Source of the DNA: Alistipes sp.
GTDB lineage: Bacteria > Bacteroidota > Bacteroidia > Bacteroidales > Rikenellaceae
NCBI GenBank assembly: GCA_017391185.1
Contig: JAFOZN010000177.1
Location: 1-25,016, forward strand
Reading direction: 5' to 3'
Length of the DNA stretch: 25,016 nt
Shown: one piece after another, positions 1 through 5,952 of the stretch
Layout: each line of letters opens with the position of its first letter
How positions within the stretch are numbered: the first letter of the stretch is position 1
The notes under the pieces: model-generated
Seen by the model: only the letters and a program-made list of their open reading frames with translations
Database searches by the model: none
What the model was told of the DNA's origin: nothing
Translations under genes and position numbers: made by a program

Positions 1-1190
1 GCCGTAGCTGCGAGGATAACCTTCTGTACGATAGCCTTAGCGTCTTTTGGATGCTCCTCCAAATAGAGAGCCAATGCACCTGCAACTGCACCATTTACCG
101 CGCCAGCAACCTCATCATTACCCAACTTAGTCTTGGTCTGGCCCTCAAACTGAGGCTCAGCAACCTTTACCGACACAACCGCAGTCAAACCCTCACGGAA
201 GTCATCTCCGCTGATGTCAAACTTCAGCTTGGCCAACATACCTGACTCATCAGCATAACGCTTCAAAGTACGAGTCAACGCTGTACGGAAACCAGTGAGG
301 TGAGTACCACCCTCGATAGTGTTGATATTATTTACATAAGAGTGTACGTTCTCTGAGTATGAGTCGTTGTACTGCATAGCGACCTCGACAGGTACGCCAT
401 TCTTCTCTGTGTCGATATAGATAATATCCTCGATAATCTTCTCTCCACGAGTAGTGTCAAGATACTCGACAAACTCTTTCAAGCCATCCTTCGAGTAGAA
501 GTGCTCGCTGAGTGGCTCGCCCTGCTCATCCAACACTCGCTTGTCGGTGAGGGTAAGGTGGATACCCTTATTCAAGAATGCCAATTCACGAAGACGATTT
601 GCCAAGATAGCGTATTTATACTCTGTGGTGAGAGTAAAGATCGAACCATCTGGTTTGAATGTGATAGATGTTCCACGATCATCGCAGTCGCCCAAAATCT
701 CAACCTGAGATGTTGGTACACCCTTGCTATAAGTCTGCTTATAGATCTTACCTCCACGGTGAATCTCTGCGATAAGTAGGGTAGAGAGTGCATTCACACA
801 CGATACACCCACACCGTGAAGACCTCCTGACACCTTATAACTTCCCTTGTCAAACTTACCACCAGCATGAAGAACTGTAAGCACAACCTCCAACGCAGAT
901 TTACCCTCCTTCTCGTGGAAGTCGGTAGGGATACCACGACCGTTATCCTTTACTGTGATGGAGTTATCCTCATTGATTGTTACCTGGATGTCGGAGCAAT
1001 GGCCAGCCAAAGCCTCATCAATGGAGTTATCCACCACCTCATATACCAAGTGGTGAAGTCCCTTCTCTCCAACGTCTCCAATATACATCGCTGGACGCTT
1101 ACGCACAGCCTCCAAACCCTCCAATACTTGGATGTTGGACGCTGAATATTCCTCTTCCTGTCTCTTGACAATCTCTTGTTCTGTACTCAT
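1..1190 (-). CDS. gyrB: DNA gyrase subunit B, N-terminal part (runs off left edge)
   Basis: GyrB is the ATPase subunit of the GyrA2B2 topoisomerase that introduces negative supercoils. I translated this frame by hand: it opens with ATG at 1190 and stays open to base 1, giving about 396 of the usual ~650 residues. GHKL ATPase motifs are clear: E51 with D54-N55 in EVVDNSIDEA, DNGRGIP at about 82-88, and GGLHGVG at 122-128. Nearby YIGD and HHLVYEVVDN are textbook type IIA topoisomerase sequence. The transducer domain follows, and the sequence is cut at about VQKVILAATA, just before the TOPRIM (EGDSAGG) region expected outside the window. A good promoter sits about 40 bp upstream, so it need not be cotranscribed with ftsE. 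GyrB rather than ParE is favoured by overall sequence, but the two are close relatives. Confidence 0.95.
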   Translation of the reverse strand, partial: MSTEQEIVKRQEEEYSASNIQVLEGLEAVRKRPAMYIGDVGEKGLHHLVYEVVDNSIDEALAGHCSDIQVTINEDNSITVKDNGRGIPTDFHEKEGKSALEVVLTVLHAGGKFDKGSYKVSGGLHGVGVSCVNALSTLLIAEIHRGGKIYKQTYSKGVPTSQVEILGDCDDRGTSITFKPDGSIFTLTTEYKYAILANRLRELAFLNKGIHLTLTDKRVLDEQGEPLSEHFYSKDGLKEFVEYLDTTRGEKIIEDIIYIDTEKNGVPVEVAMQYNDSYSENVHSYVNNINTIEGGTHLTGFRTALTRTLKRYADESGMLAKLKFDISGDDFREGLTAVVSVKVAEPQFEGQTKTKLGNDEVAGAVNGAVAGALALYLEEHPKDAKAIVQKVILAAT

Positions 1191-1226
1191 TATTTAGTAT
1201 CTTATCATTTCTTCTGTAAAAACGTA

Positions 1227-1258
1227 CAAAAATAGGATTTTTTATCGACTTTTCCAAA
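1227..1258 (-). promoter_or_regulatory. gyrB promoter (Bacteroidetes -33/-7 type)
   Basis: On the minus strand TTTG (1258-1255) and TATTTTTG (1234-1227) are separated by 20 bp, matching the Bacteroidetes consensus TTTG/TAnnTTTG. The predicted start is near 1220, leaving a leader of about 30 nt before the gyrB ATG. Assigned by motif and position only. Confidence 0.6.
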
Positions 1259-1297
1259 TCGGAGAATCAAAGATTCTACCTATTTTTCAATATCTCG

Positions 1298-2023
1298 CTA
1301 CAAAAACATCTTTTCTACATCAATCTCCGAGATTTTACCCTTCGAGAACATAATTGTGCGGGCGGGGTATTGCTCGATGAGAGCTGTATTGTGAGTAGTC
1401 ATGATGATGGCGCATCCTTTGGCCGTAATCTGCTTAAAGAGTTTCATAATCTCATCAGCCGATACGGGGTCGAGATTTCCTGTAGGCTCGTCCGCCAAAA
1501 TCAATCGCGGTGAATTGGCTAAAGCTCTGGCTATAACTAATCGTTGTTGCTCGCCACCCGAAAGTTCATGGGGCATTTTATATGCCTTATTTACCAATCC
1601 GACAAGAGTCAATACTTCATCTATTCTTCGGCGAATGTCGCTATCCTTTTTCCACCCCGTAGCCTGCATCACATCGTAAAGATTGTAAAATACATTGCGA
1701 TCATCCAGGAGTTGATAATCTTGGAAAACGATACCCATCCTGCGGCGCAGATAAGGGATGTTTTTACGCTTCAAGTGTCGCAGATCTACACCGACAACTT
1801 CTCCCTTACCCTCAAGTAGTTGTACTTCGGCATATAAAGTTTTAAGTAAGGTGCTTTTTCCGCTACCGACACGCCCTATGAAATAGACCATTTCACCCTC
1901 TCTGACCTCCAGATCGACATCCGAAAGCACCAACTCATTATCCTTGCGTGAGCTCTTGTTGTCATCATCGGTATGGTATATCGACACCCCTTTCAACGAG
2001 ACTACTGTATTGTTCTTATCCAT
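1298..2023 (-). CDS. ftsE: FtsE-like ABC transporter ATP-binding protein
   Basis: A 241-aa cytoplasmic ABC ATPase of the FtsE/LolD group. FtsE pairs with the membrane protein FtsX to control peptidoglycan hydrolases during division. Visible motifs: Walker A GRVGSGKST at 50-58, Q-loop Q101 in VFQDYQLL, signature LSGGEQQ at 154-160, Walker B LILADEP at 174-180, and the switch histidine in MTTHN. The LL(D)DRNVFYN and ADEPTGNLDP stretches are characteristic of FtsE more than of LolD or MacB. There is a short charged insertion near residues 18-29 before the first core strand. No ftsX or other permease adjoins it; gyrB follows after a 107-bp gap on the same strand and the FNT gene is divergent. Confidence is high for the ABC family, moderate for FtsE itself. 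Confidence 0.82.
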   Translation of the reverse strand: MDKNNTVVSLKGVSIYHTDDDNKSSRKDNELVLSDVDLEVREGEMVYFIGRVGSGKSTLLKTLYAEVQLLEGKGEVVGVDLRHLKRKNIPYLRRRMGIVFQDYQLLDDRNVFYNLYDVMQATGWKKDSDIRRRIDEVLTLVGLVNKAYKMPHELSGGEQQRLVIARALANSPRLILADEPTGNLDPVSADEIMKLFKQITAKGCAIIMTTHNTALIEQYPARTIMFSKGKISEIDVEKMFL

Positions 2024-2050
2024 ATCTCAATTGGCAAAATTCTAATAATA

Positions 2051-2082
2051 CAAATATAACGCTTTTGCACAAATTTTACAAC
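2051..2082 (-). promoter_or_regulatory. ftsE promoter
   Basis: Minus-strand TATATTTG (2058-2051) fits the -7 consensus, with a TTG (2081-2079) 20 bp upstream as the -33 element. The expected leader before the ATG at 2023 is roughly 20 nt. It lies back to back with the FNT promoter. Confidence 0.5.
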
Positions 2083-2143
2083 TATAAAAAACCTCCTTTG
2101 TCACAAATATCGCTATAAATTTACTCTTATGTGACTTTTTGAG

Positions 2144-2173
2144 TTGAATATAAAGGCAAATTACATATCTTTG
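2144..2173 (+). promoter_or_regulatory. FNT-family gene promoter
   Basis: TTG at 2144-2146 and TATCTTTG at 2166-2173 are separated by 19 bp. The predicted start is close to 2180, giving a leader of about 15 nt before the ATG at 2196. Confidence 0.5.
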
Positions 2174-2195
2174 CGCCGATAAAAGTGATTTTTAT

Positions 2196-2837
2196 ATGAA
2201 ATATAACACTATACAGACTCTACGTTCGGCACTTCTTTCGGGTGTGGCTGTCGGTATTGCAGGATGGGGATACCTCGCTACGATGAATATTATCGGTGCT
2301 GTAATGTTCTCTTTCGGATTGCTCACAGTAGTAAACTACAAACTATTGCTCTATACAGGTACGGCAGGTTTTATAGATGTGCGTAATTATCATGGTAACA
2401 TCGTATTACATACCTCAATTAAAGGATTGCTTGAAATTCTTTTGGGTAATATCATAGGTTGCCTGTTGGTTGCTCTTTTAACTCGCATGAGTCCAATGGA
2501 TTTGTCGGCTCCAGCTCAACAAATACTTCAGGCTCGACTCGATATCGGTCCTTTGCGTGGAGGTTTGTTGGCTGTAGGTTGTGGATTTATCATGACTACA
2601 GTTGTGACTTTTGCGCGTCAGGGTAAGATGTTGCCGATGCTATTCGGTGTGCCGTTATTTATCACTTGCGGATTCCCTCACTGTGTGGCCGATGCTTTCT
2701 ATTATCTCACCGCGCCTTTGGCTTTTTGGGCAGATAACTGGAGCAGTATTTTGATCTTCTATTGCTCGATTGTAGTGGGTAATTTTGTCGGTTGTAATTT
2801 CTATCGCATAGTGATGGTGCATACGCAAGAAGATTAA
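2196..2837 (+). CDS. formate/nitrite transporter (FNT) family channel
   Basis: A 213-aa inner-membrane protein of the FNT family, which forms pentameric aquaporin-like channels for small monovalent anions (formate, nitrite, hydrosulfide, lactate). About six hydrophobic segments are visible. The first family half-motif is GLLTVVNYKLLLYTG near residues 41-55. GNIIGCLLVALL follows at about 84-95. The hallmark central-histidine loop is FITCGFPHCVADAFYY near 155-170, where the family norm is GFEHSIANM: the His is kept but Glu, Ser and Asn are replaced. At 213 aa it is shorter than the usual 250-290, mainly through short termini. It stands alone between divergent ftsE and a convergent HD gene. Substrate cannot be read from sequence; small-acid efflux or uptake in a fermenter is a plausible inference. 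Confidence 0.8.
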   Translation: MKYNTIQTLRSALLSGVAVGIAGWGYLATMNIIGAVMFSFGLLTVVNYKLLLYTGTAGFIDVRNYHGNIVLHTSIKGLLEILLGNIIGCLLVALLTRMSPMDLSAPAQQILQARLDIGPLRGGLLAVGCGFIMTTVVTFARQGKMLPMLFGVPLFITCGFPHCVADAFYYLTAPLAFWADNWSSILIFYCSIVVGNFVGCNFYRIVMVHTQED

Positions 2838-2860
2838 CCATGTAGTTTAGTCTAAGTAAT

Positions 2861-2904
2861 AAAGCGTTACAAATATGGTTGAACATATTGTAACGCTTTT
2901 TTTT
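2861..2904 (+). terminator. Rho-independent terminator after the FNT gene (possibly bidirectional)
   Basis: The stem AAAGCGTTACA...TGTAACGCTTT continues through ATATG/CATAT with one bulged base. The loop is short, and a run of eight T follows on the plus strand. The A-rich left flank could let it also stop the convergent HD-protein transcript. Confidence 0.85.
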
Positions 2905-2918
2905 GTAAGAGGAGTTGG

Positions 2919-3896
2919 TTACTCCTTATCGAGTTTGGCAACAAAGTTCTCGATATAGGCTAAAGCCACTTTATGCCTTTCGACACAGTGATTATGCCCA
3001 CCAGCCATGCCACGAGCCAAGTTGTGCTTCAAGTCGTTTATCTTGACATTTATTGCGGTCCGATTCCCCGACTGACAGATATTCTCTATATATTCCATGT
3101 AAGAGATCTCTTTGTCGTGCGTAAGCAGATGTAGAGCCAAGATCACCTCTTGTGAAAAACCTTCTTCGATCAGGTCATCAAAAGTGTATTTTGTGTCCTC
3201 CACAATATCGTGCAGAAAACCCACTATACGCTCGGTATCAGTATTTCCCATCATGCCCACAGCTATGGGGTGTAGGATAGTTGGATTGCCATCGAGGTCA
3301 TAATCTGCAGCGTGAGCCTTGGAGGCAAACTCTATCGCCTTATCTATATCGGAACGAGAATCGTAATCCCCGTTCTTTACAGCTCTGGGCAGATAGATTG
3401 TCTTGTTGCGTCCGATGTGGTCGCGCCACAAAAGCTCCAATTTGTCAGCCGTCTCGTTGTCAACCAACTCTCCAGAGTGTCCTTTATGCCAATTTATATT
3501 TGGGAGTTCTCTCTCCAGCTCTTGTGTCGAGATAATCTCAGTTCGCTCAGGGTGGAATACTGCCTCAAACTCCATCTGCATATAGTAGATTTTTCTCTCT
3601 TCTCCAGCCCAGTCCTCTCCCTCGGTAGGGTTGGATGTAAAACGACCTGCTGCAAAGATGCCAGTCTTGCCATCACCGACACGCACCATGAAAAATCTAT
3701 CTCCTATGTGAGCTTTCTGCCACTCATGTACGCTCCAATCAAAATCCTCTGACCAATATCCATCGGCCCACTCCTGCATATCATTGTCAAGTCGAGCCAT
3801 GGTGTATGACGAGATGGCGGGATTCCATCTTAGAAGGAATGTATTGTGTTGAGAATCATGTCTTTTGTTGATCGAAAGCTTAATGTCTAATTCCAT
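2919..3896 (-). CDS. PUA/EVE-like domain fused to a SpoT/MESH1-type HD hydrolase
   Basis: A 325-aa soluble protein with two regions. Residues ~18-120 (LLRWNP, then W, GDRFFMVRVG, GIFAAGRFTSNP) have the pattern of PUA-superfamily EVE-like modules, which read modified nucleic-acid bases; this assignment is inference from pattern. Residues ~183-320 form an HD domain of the RelA/SpoT-hydrolase and MESH1 type: H195, ILHP (H209), HDIVEDT (H229, D230, E233, D234) and KINDLKHNL (N287, D288). All expected metal and catalytic positions are present. No (p)ppGpp synthetase or TGS domain is attached. A hydrolytic nucleotide or alarmone role fits the HD part. It is flanked by the FNT terminator on one side and the ssrA trailer repeats on the other, so it is probably monocistronic. 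The call of the HD domain is strong, the N-terminal domain moderate, the biological role unknown. Confidence 0.7.
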   Translation of the reverse strand: MELDIKLSINKRHDSQHNTFLLRWNPAISSYTMARLDNDMQEWADGYWSEDFDWSVHEWQKAHIGDRFFMVRVGDGKTGIFAAGRFTSNPTEGEDWAGEERKIYYMQMEFEAVFHPERTEIISTQELERELPNINWHKGHSGELVDNETADKLELLWRDHIGRNKTIYLPRAVKNGDYDSRSDIDKAIEFASKAHAADYDLDGNPTILHPIAVGMMGNTDTERIVGFLHDIVEDTKYTFDDLIEEGFSQEVILALHLLTHDKEISYMEYIENICQSGNRTAINVKINDLKHNLARGMAGGHNHCVERHKVALAYIENFVAKLDKE

Positions 3897-3972
3897 AGTC
3901 TTAGGTGTTTACTTGTTAAATACAATTTCTGCTTCTTTGATAAATCTATCAATTACGTTTTAAATCTTGGTG

Positions 3973-3980
3973 CAAAAGTA
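3973..3980 (-). promoter_or_regulatory. possible -7 element for the HD-protein gene
   Basis: Minus-strand TACTTTTG matches TAnnTTTG. No TTG occurs at the ideal 19-21 bp spacing (one occurs at 14 bp), so the promoter is weakly supported. It would give a leader of about 70 nt in which I see no strong structure. Confidence 0.35.
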
Positions 3981-4094
3981 ATGTTGTATAGTGACAACTA
4001 TTGACACAAAATTATATATGATGAATTTTTAGAAAAATCTCAGTATAAAGCTGCTGGTTGGAGTCGGATGCCCTAATGGCGCGTTAGTGAAATT

Positions 4095-4200
4095 GATAAA
4101 AAAAGTCCTCCTCTACGGATAGAGAAGGATTTAGAATGTGTGAAAAGAATATGACTTTTCGATGGCGGAATCTCTGATTCCGATGTCATATTCCATCAAA
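4095..4200. repeat. ssrA-trailer repeat, copy A (distal)
   Basis: This is a ~105-nt direct repeat of 4219-4323 with a 123-124 bp period. It holds, in minus-strand order, a hairpin core (CGGAATC/GATTCCG), a GATGG/CCATC outer pairing, a TCCTNCTCT/AGAGGAGGA stem and a T run. Differences from copy B include changes that keep pairing as G-U on the minus strand, which suggests the RNA is read in the ssrA direction. Confidence 0.85.
4098..4129 (-). terminator. ssrA: ssrA terminator, distal duplicate
   Basis: This is the same terminator as at 4221-4253, one repeat period further on. The single base change in the stem becomes a U-G pair on the minus strand. A run of seven T follows. It probably catches read-through, and its T run faces away from the HD gene promoter. 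Confidence 0.75.
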
Positions 4201-4218
4201 TAATCATTCGCCAATAAA

Positions 4219-4323
4219 GTAAAAAAAAGTCCTCCTCTACGGAAAGAGGAGGATTTAGGAGGTGTGATCGAATATGACTTTTTGATGGCGGAATCTCTGA
4301 TTCCGATGTCATATCCCATCAAA
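4219..4323. repeat. ssrA-trailer repeat, copy B (proximal)
   Basis: This is the second copy, beginning immediately 3' of the tmRNA on the minus strand. Long stretches such as the ~30 nt around 4284-4314 match copy A exactly. Arms CTTTTTGATGG (4278-4288) and CCATCAAAAAG (4316-4326) form an 11-bp stem enclosing the 7-bp CGGAATC/GATTCCG hairpin. Confidence 0.85.
4221..4253 (-). terminator. ssrA: ssrA terminator, proximal
   Basis: On the minus strand a perfect 9-bp stem TCCTCCTCT/AGAGGAGGA with a 6-nt loop is followed by C and a run of eight T. It lies about 75 nt beyond the mature tmRNA end, so a 3' trailer must be trimmed. Confidence 0.85.
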
Positions 4324-4326
4324 AAG

Positions 4327-4726
4327 TGGAGATGGCGGGAGTCGAACCCGCGTCCAAACCTGGAACCCAAAAGCTTTCTACGCGCTTATTCTGCGATTAA
4401 TCCTCTTGCGCAGGATGGCCACAGACAGCCTAACCTTTTGCCGCAGTCTCTAAAATTTCGCACGATAACCGAGACACATATCGCACTATCCCTTAAAAGA
4501 TGATACCCCATGTGAACAACAACTAAAGGGCGCAGTCGCCATTCGGGATACTCGTCTGCAAGCCGCCTTGGGCTCGCGGATTAAGCCAATTTTCCTTGAA
4601 AATTAGGCAGCGAGTGCATAGCTATTATTGCCATTTGTAGTTTGAGTGTTGCGATTTACGAGACCCCACACAAAGCTCGGCGTGCTTACAATCAAATCCT
4701 GCAAGCTGTCAAAACCGGTCATCCCC
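4327..4726 (-). ncRNA. ssrA: transfer-messenger RNA (tmRNA)
   Basis: tmRNA frees stalled ribosomes and tags nascent chains for proteolysis. The 5' end GGGGATGACCGG (from 4726) and the 3' end with T-arm GGTTCGACTCCCGCCATCTCC pair as an acceptor stem: GGGGAUG with CAUCUCC, one G-U. The discriminator A is at 4327 and CCA is not encoded (the next bases are CTT). The mRNA-like part reads in frame ...GNNSYALAA followed by TAA (stop at about 4594-4596). The resume codon is probably GGC by analogy with Bacteroidetes tags such as GENNYALAA, but I cannot exclude an upstream start, because the frame continues as NTQTTN before it. Length is about 400 nt, normal for a one-piece tmRNA. It has its own promoter and a duplicated terminator. 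Confidence 0.95.
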
Positions 4727-4740
4727 ATTGTTTAACGCTA

Positions 4741-4772
4741 CAAAAATAGTGAAAATTATTCGTTCTACACAA
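4741..4772 (-). promoter_or_regulatory. ssrA: ssrA promoter
   Basis: Minus-strand TTG (4772-4770) and TATTTTTG (4748-4741) are 21 bp apart. The predicted start lies a few bases before the mature 5' end at 4726. The elements interleave with the divergent lrgA promoter. Confidence 0.6.
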
Positions 4773-4789
4773 TTTTGTTTGTAACTTTG
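4759..4789 (+). promoter_or_regulatory. lrgA promoter
   Basis: TAACTTTG at 4782-4789 is a good -7 element. TTCG at 4759-4762 is a one-mismatch -33, 19 bp upstream. The leader before the ATG at 4812 would be about 15 nt. Confidence 0.5.
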
Positions 4790-4811
4790 CATATCTTTTA
4801 GACAAATTAAT

Positions 4812-5147
4812 ATGATTGGGATTCTTATTATCTTGATTTGTTGGTGCTTGGGCAATCTTTTGAGCCTGCTCACGGGAGGTTATGTTTCGGGCAATGTCAT
4901 AGGTATGCTTCTGCTCTATGCTGCACTCCACTTCCGCGTGGTTAAGGCCGAGAAGGTAGCCCCAACTGCTAAATTCTTGCTTGGTGTGATGGCTATCTTC
5001 TTTGTACCCTTTGGTGTGGGACTGATGGAATCATATAAAGTCTTGGCTGAGAGTTGGTTTGCTATCGTGGTCTCGTGTGCTCTCAGTACATGGATTGTGA
5101 TTGCTACCGTAGCGTTAATCTATCAAAAACTCAACAAACGATCATGA
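4812..5147 (+). CDS. lrgA: LrgA/CidA family membrane protein
   Basis: A 111-aa protein with about four transmembrane segments. Family features include the early GNLLSLLTGGYVSGNVIGMLLLYAAL stretch (residues ~14-38, shown here in fragments GNVIGMLLLYAAL), AKFLLGVMAIFFVPFGVGLM, and a final hydrophobic segment before QKLNKRS. CidA/LrgA proteins were described as holin-like, and LrgAB-type pairs have since been linked to pyruvate uptake in some Firmicutes; which applies here is unknown. It overlaps lrgB by four bases (ATGA), typical of translational coupling. The start at 4812 is preferred because it lies just after the promoter and is followed directly by the first hydrophobic segment. Confidence 0.85.
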   Translation: MIGILIILICWCLGNLLSLLTGGYVSGNVIGMLLLYAALHFRVVKAEKVAPTAKFLLGVMAIFFVPFGVGLMESYKVLAESWFAIVVSCALSTWIVIATVALIYQKLNKRS

Positions 5148-5839
5148 TACAAGAATTTCTCTCCTCGCAACTTTTTCTGCTCATGCTCACAGTTGCGCTC
5201 TATTCTGGCGGCATGGCGATATATAAGCGCACTCGTTCTTCGTTGTTGCATCCAGTGATATTGACCTTTGGCGTGTTGATAATTTTTCTATCATTATTTA
5301 ATATTCCATATTCTACCTATCGAGAGGCTACGAAGATTCTCGATTTCGGCTTAGGAATGTCTGTTGTGGCGTTGGGTTATCTGCTTTATGAGCAAGAAGA
5401 GCGCATGAAGGGCCATGTAATAGAGATTTTGACAGCAGTAGGAGTGGGCTCTGTTGTAGGAGTGTTGAGTGTAGTTTATATTGCCAAGTGGTTGGGTGCA
5501 GATAGATTAATTCAGGATTCTATTGCCATGAAATCGGTTACTGTGCCAATCGCAGTCGGTATCTCGGAGCGTATCGGTGGAGATGTCTCTATTAGCTCGG
5601 TGGTTGTTTTTGTGGTTGGAATCTTTGGTGCTGTGACGGGATTTGCTCTTTTGCGATTACTTAATATTAAGGATCCAGAAGCTAAAGGCCTTGCTATGGG
5701 CTCCGCTGCGCATGGTATAGGTACGGCGCGAAGCATCGAGGAGGGCGCAGTAGAGGGTGCCTTAAGTGGCTTGGCGATAGCTCTTATGGGTGCTATTACG
5801 GCATTGGTCGCTCCCGTTTTGAGTAGGTTTTTATACTAA
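5144..5839 (+). CDS. lrgB: LrgB/CidB family membrane protein
   Basis: A 231-aa polytopic membrane protein that partners LrgA. The start is taken at the ATG at 5144, which overlaps the lrgA stop in ATGA. The longer open frame from 5054 lies inside lrgA and reads non-family sequence. Diagnostic LrgB sequence includes LHPVILTFG early, MKSVTVPIAVGISERIGG near residues 122-139, and AMGSAAHGIGTARSIEEG near 182-199. About seven hydrophobic segments are visible. The pair forms a two-gene operon; I see no clear terminator before the next promoter at about 5907, so some read-through into the AspT-type gene is possible. Confidence 0.9.
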   Translation: MIQEFLSSQLFLLMLTVALYSGGMAIYKRTRSSLLHPVILTFGVLIIFLSLFNIPYSTYREATKILDFGLGMSVVALGYLLYEQEERMKGHVIEILTAVGVGSVVGVLSVVYIAKWLGADRLIQDSIAMKSVTVPIAVGISERIGGDVSISSVVVFVVGIFGAVTGFALLRLLNIKDPEAKGLAMGSAAHGIGTARSIEEGAVEGALSGLAIALMGAITALVAPVLSRFLY

Positions 5840-5883
5840 ACGGAATAATTTTTATACTTTTTGCCATATTAGGATAATATAGT

Positions 5884-5914
5884 TTTTAAATTTATTTAAT
5901 AATTACTATATTTG
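5884..5914 (+). promoter_or_regulatory. promoter of the AspT-type carrier gene
   Basis: TATATTTG at 5907-5914 fits the -7 consensus. Upstream only a T-rich stretch (about 5883-5887) stands where the -33 element should be. The leader to the ATG at 5953 is about 30 nt. Confidence 0.45.
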
Positions 5915-5952
5915 CACCATCTAATCAAAAGATAATGTAATTCTATAAATAT

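Larger units (their letters stand above)
3897..4326. other. gene-free interval between the HD gene and ssrA
   Basis: The 430 bp hold the upstream region of the HD gene (3897-3990), about 100 bp in which I recognise nothing (3991-4094), and the two ssrA-trailer repeat copies (4095-4323). A 79-codon open frame across the repeats on the minus strand repeats the same peptide twice because it is read through the repeat; it has no sign of being a real gene. Confidence 0.7.

Noticed and set aside
1240..1297. Terminator between ftsE and gyrB
   Set aside because: Only a 6-bp AGAATC/GATTCT hairpin without a T run is present; not enough to call.
4095..4323. Possible CRISPR array or MITE
   Set aside because: There are only two long copies, with no spacers of regular size, no target-site duplication and no cas or transposase genes; the content is terminator structure.
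4131..4370. 79-codon minus-strand open frame with an internally repeated peptide
   Set aside because: It crosses the tmRNA 3' end and both terminators; the peptide repeat is only the DNA repeat read in frame.
4327..4400. tRNA-like sequence with a T-arm and acceptor-type end
   Set aside because: It is the 3' tRNA-like domain of the tmRNA; its acceptor partner is the GGGGATG at 4726, not a nearby anticodon arm.
5054..5839. Longer lrgB starting inside lrgA
   Set aside because: The extra N-terminus overlaps lrgA in another frame and does not look like family sequence; the ATGA overlap start fits better.
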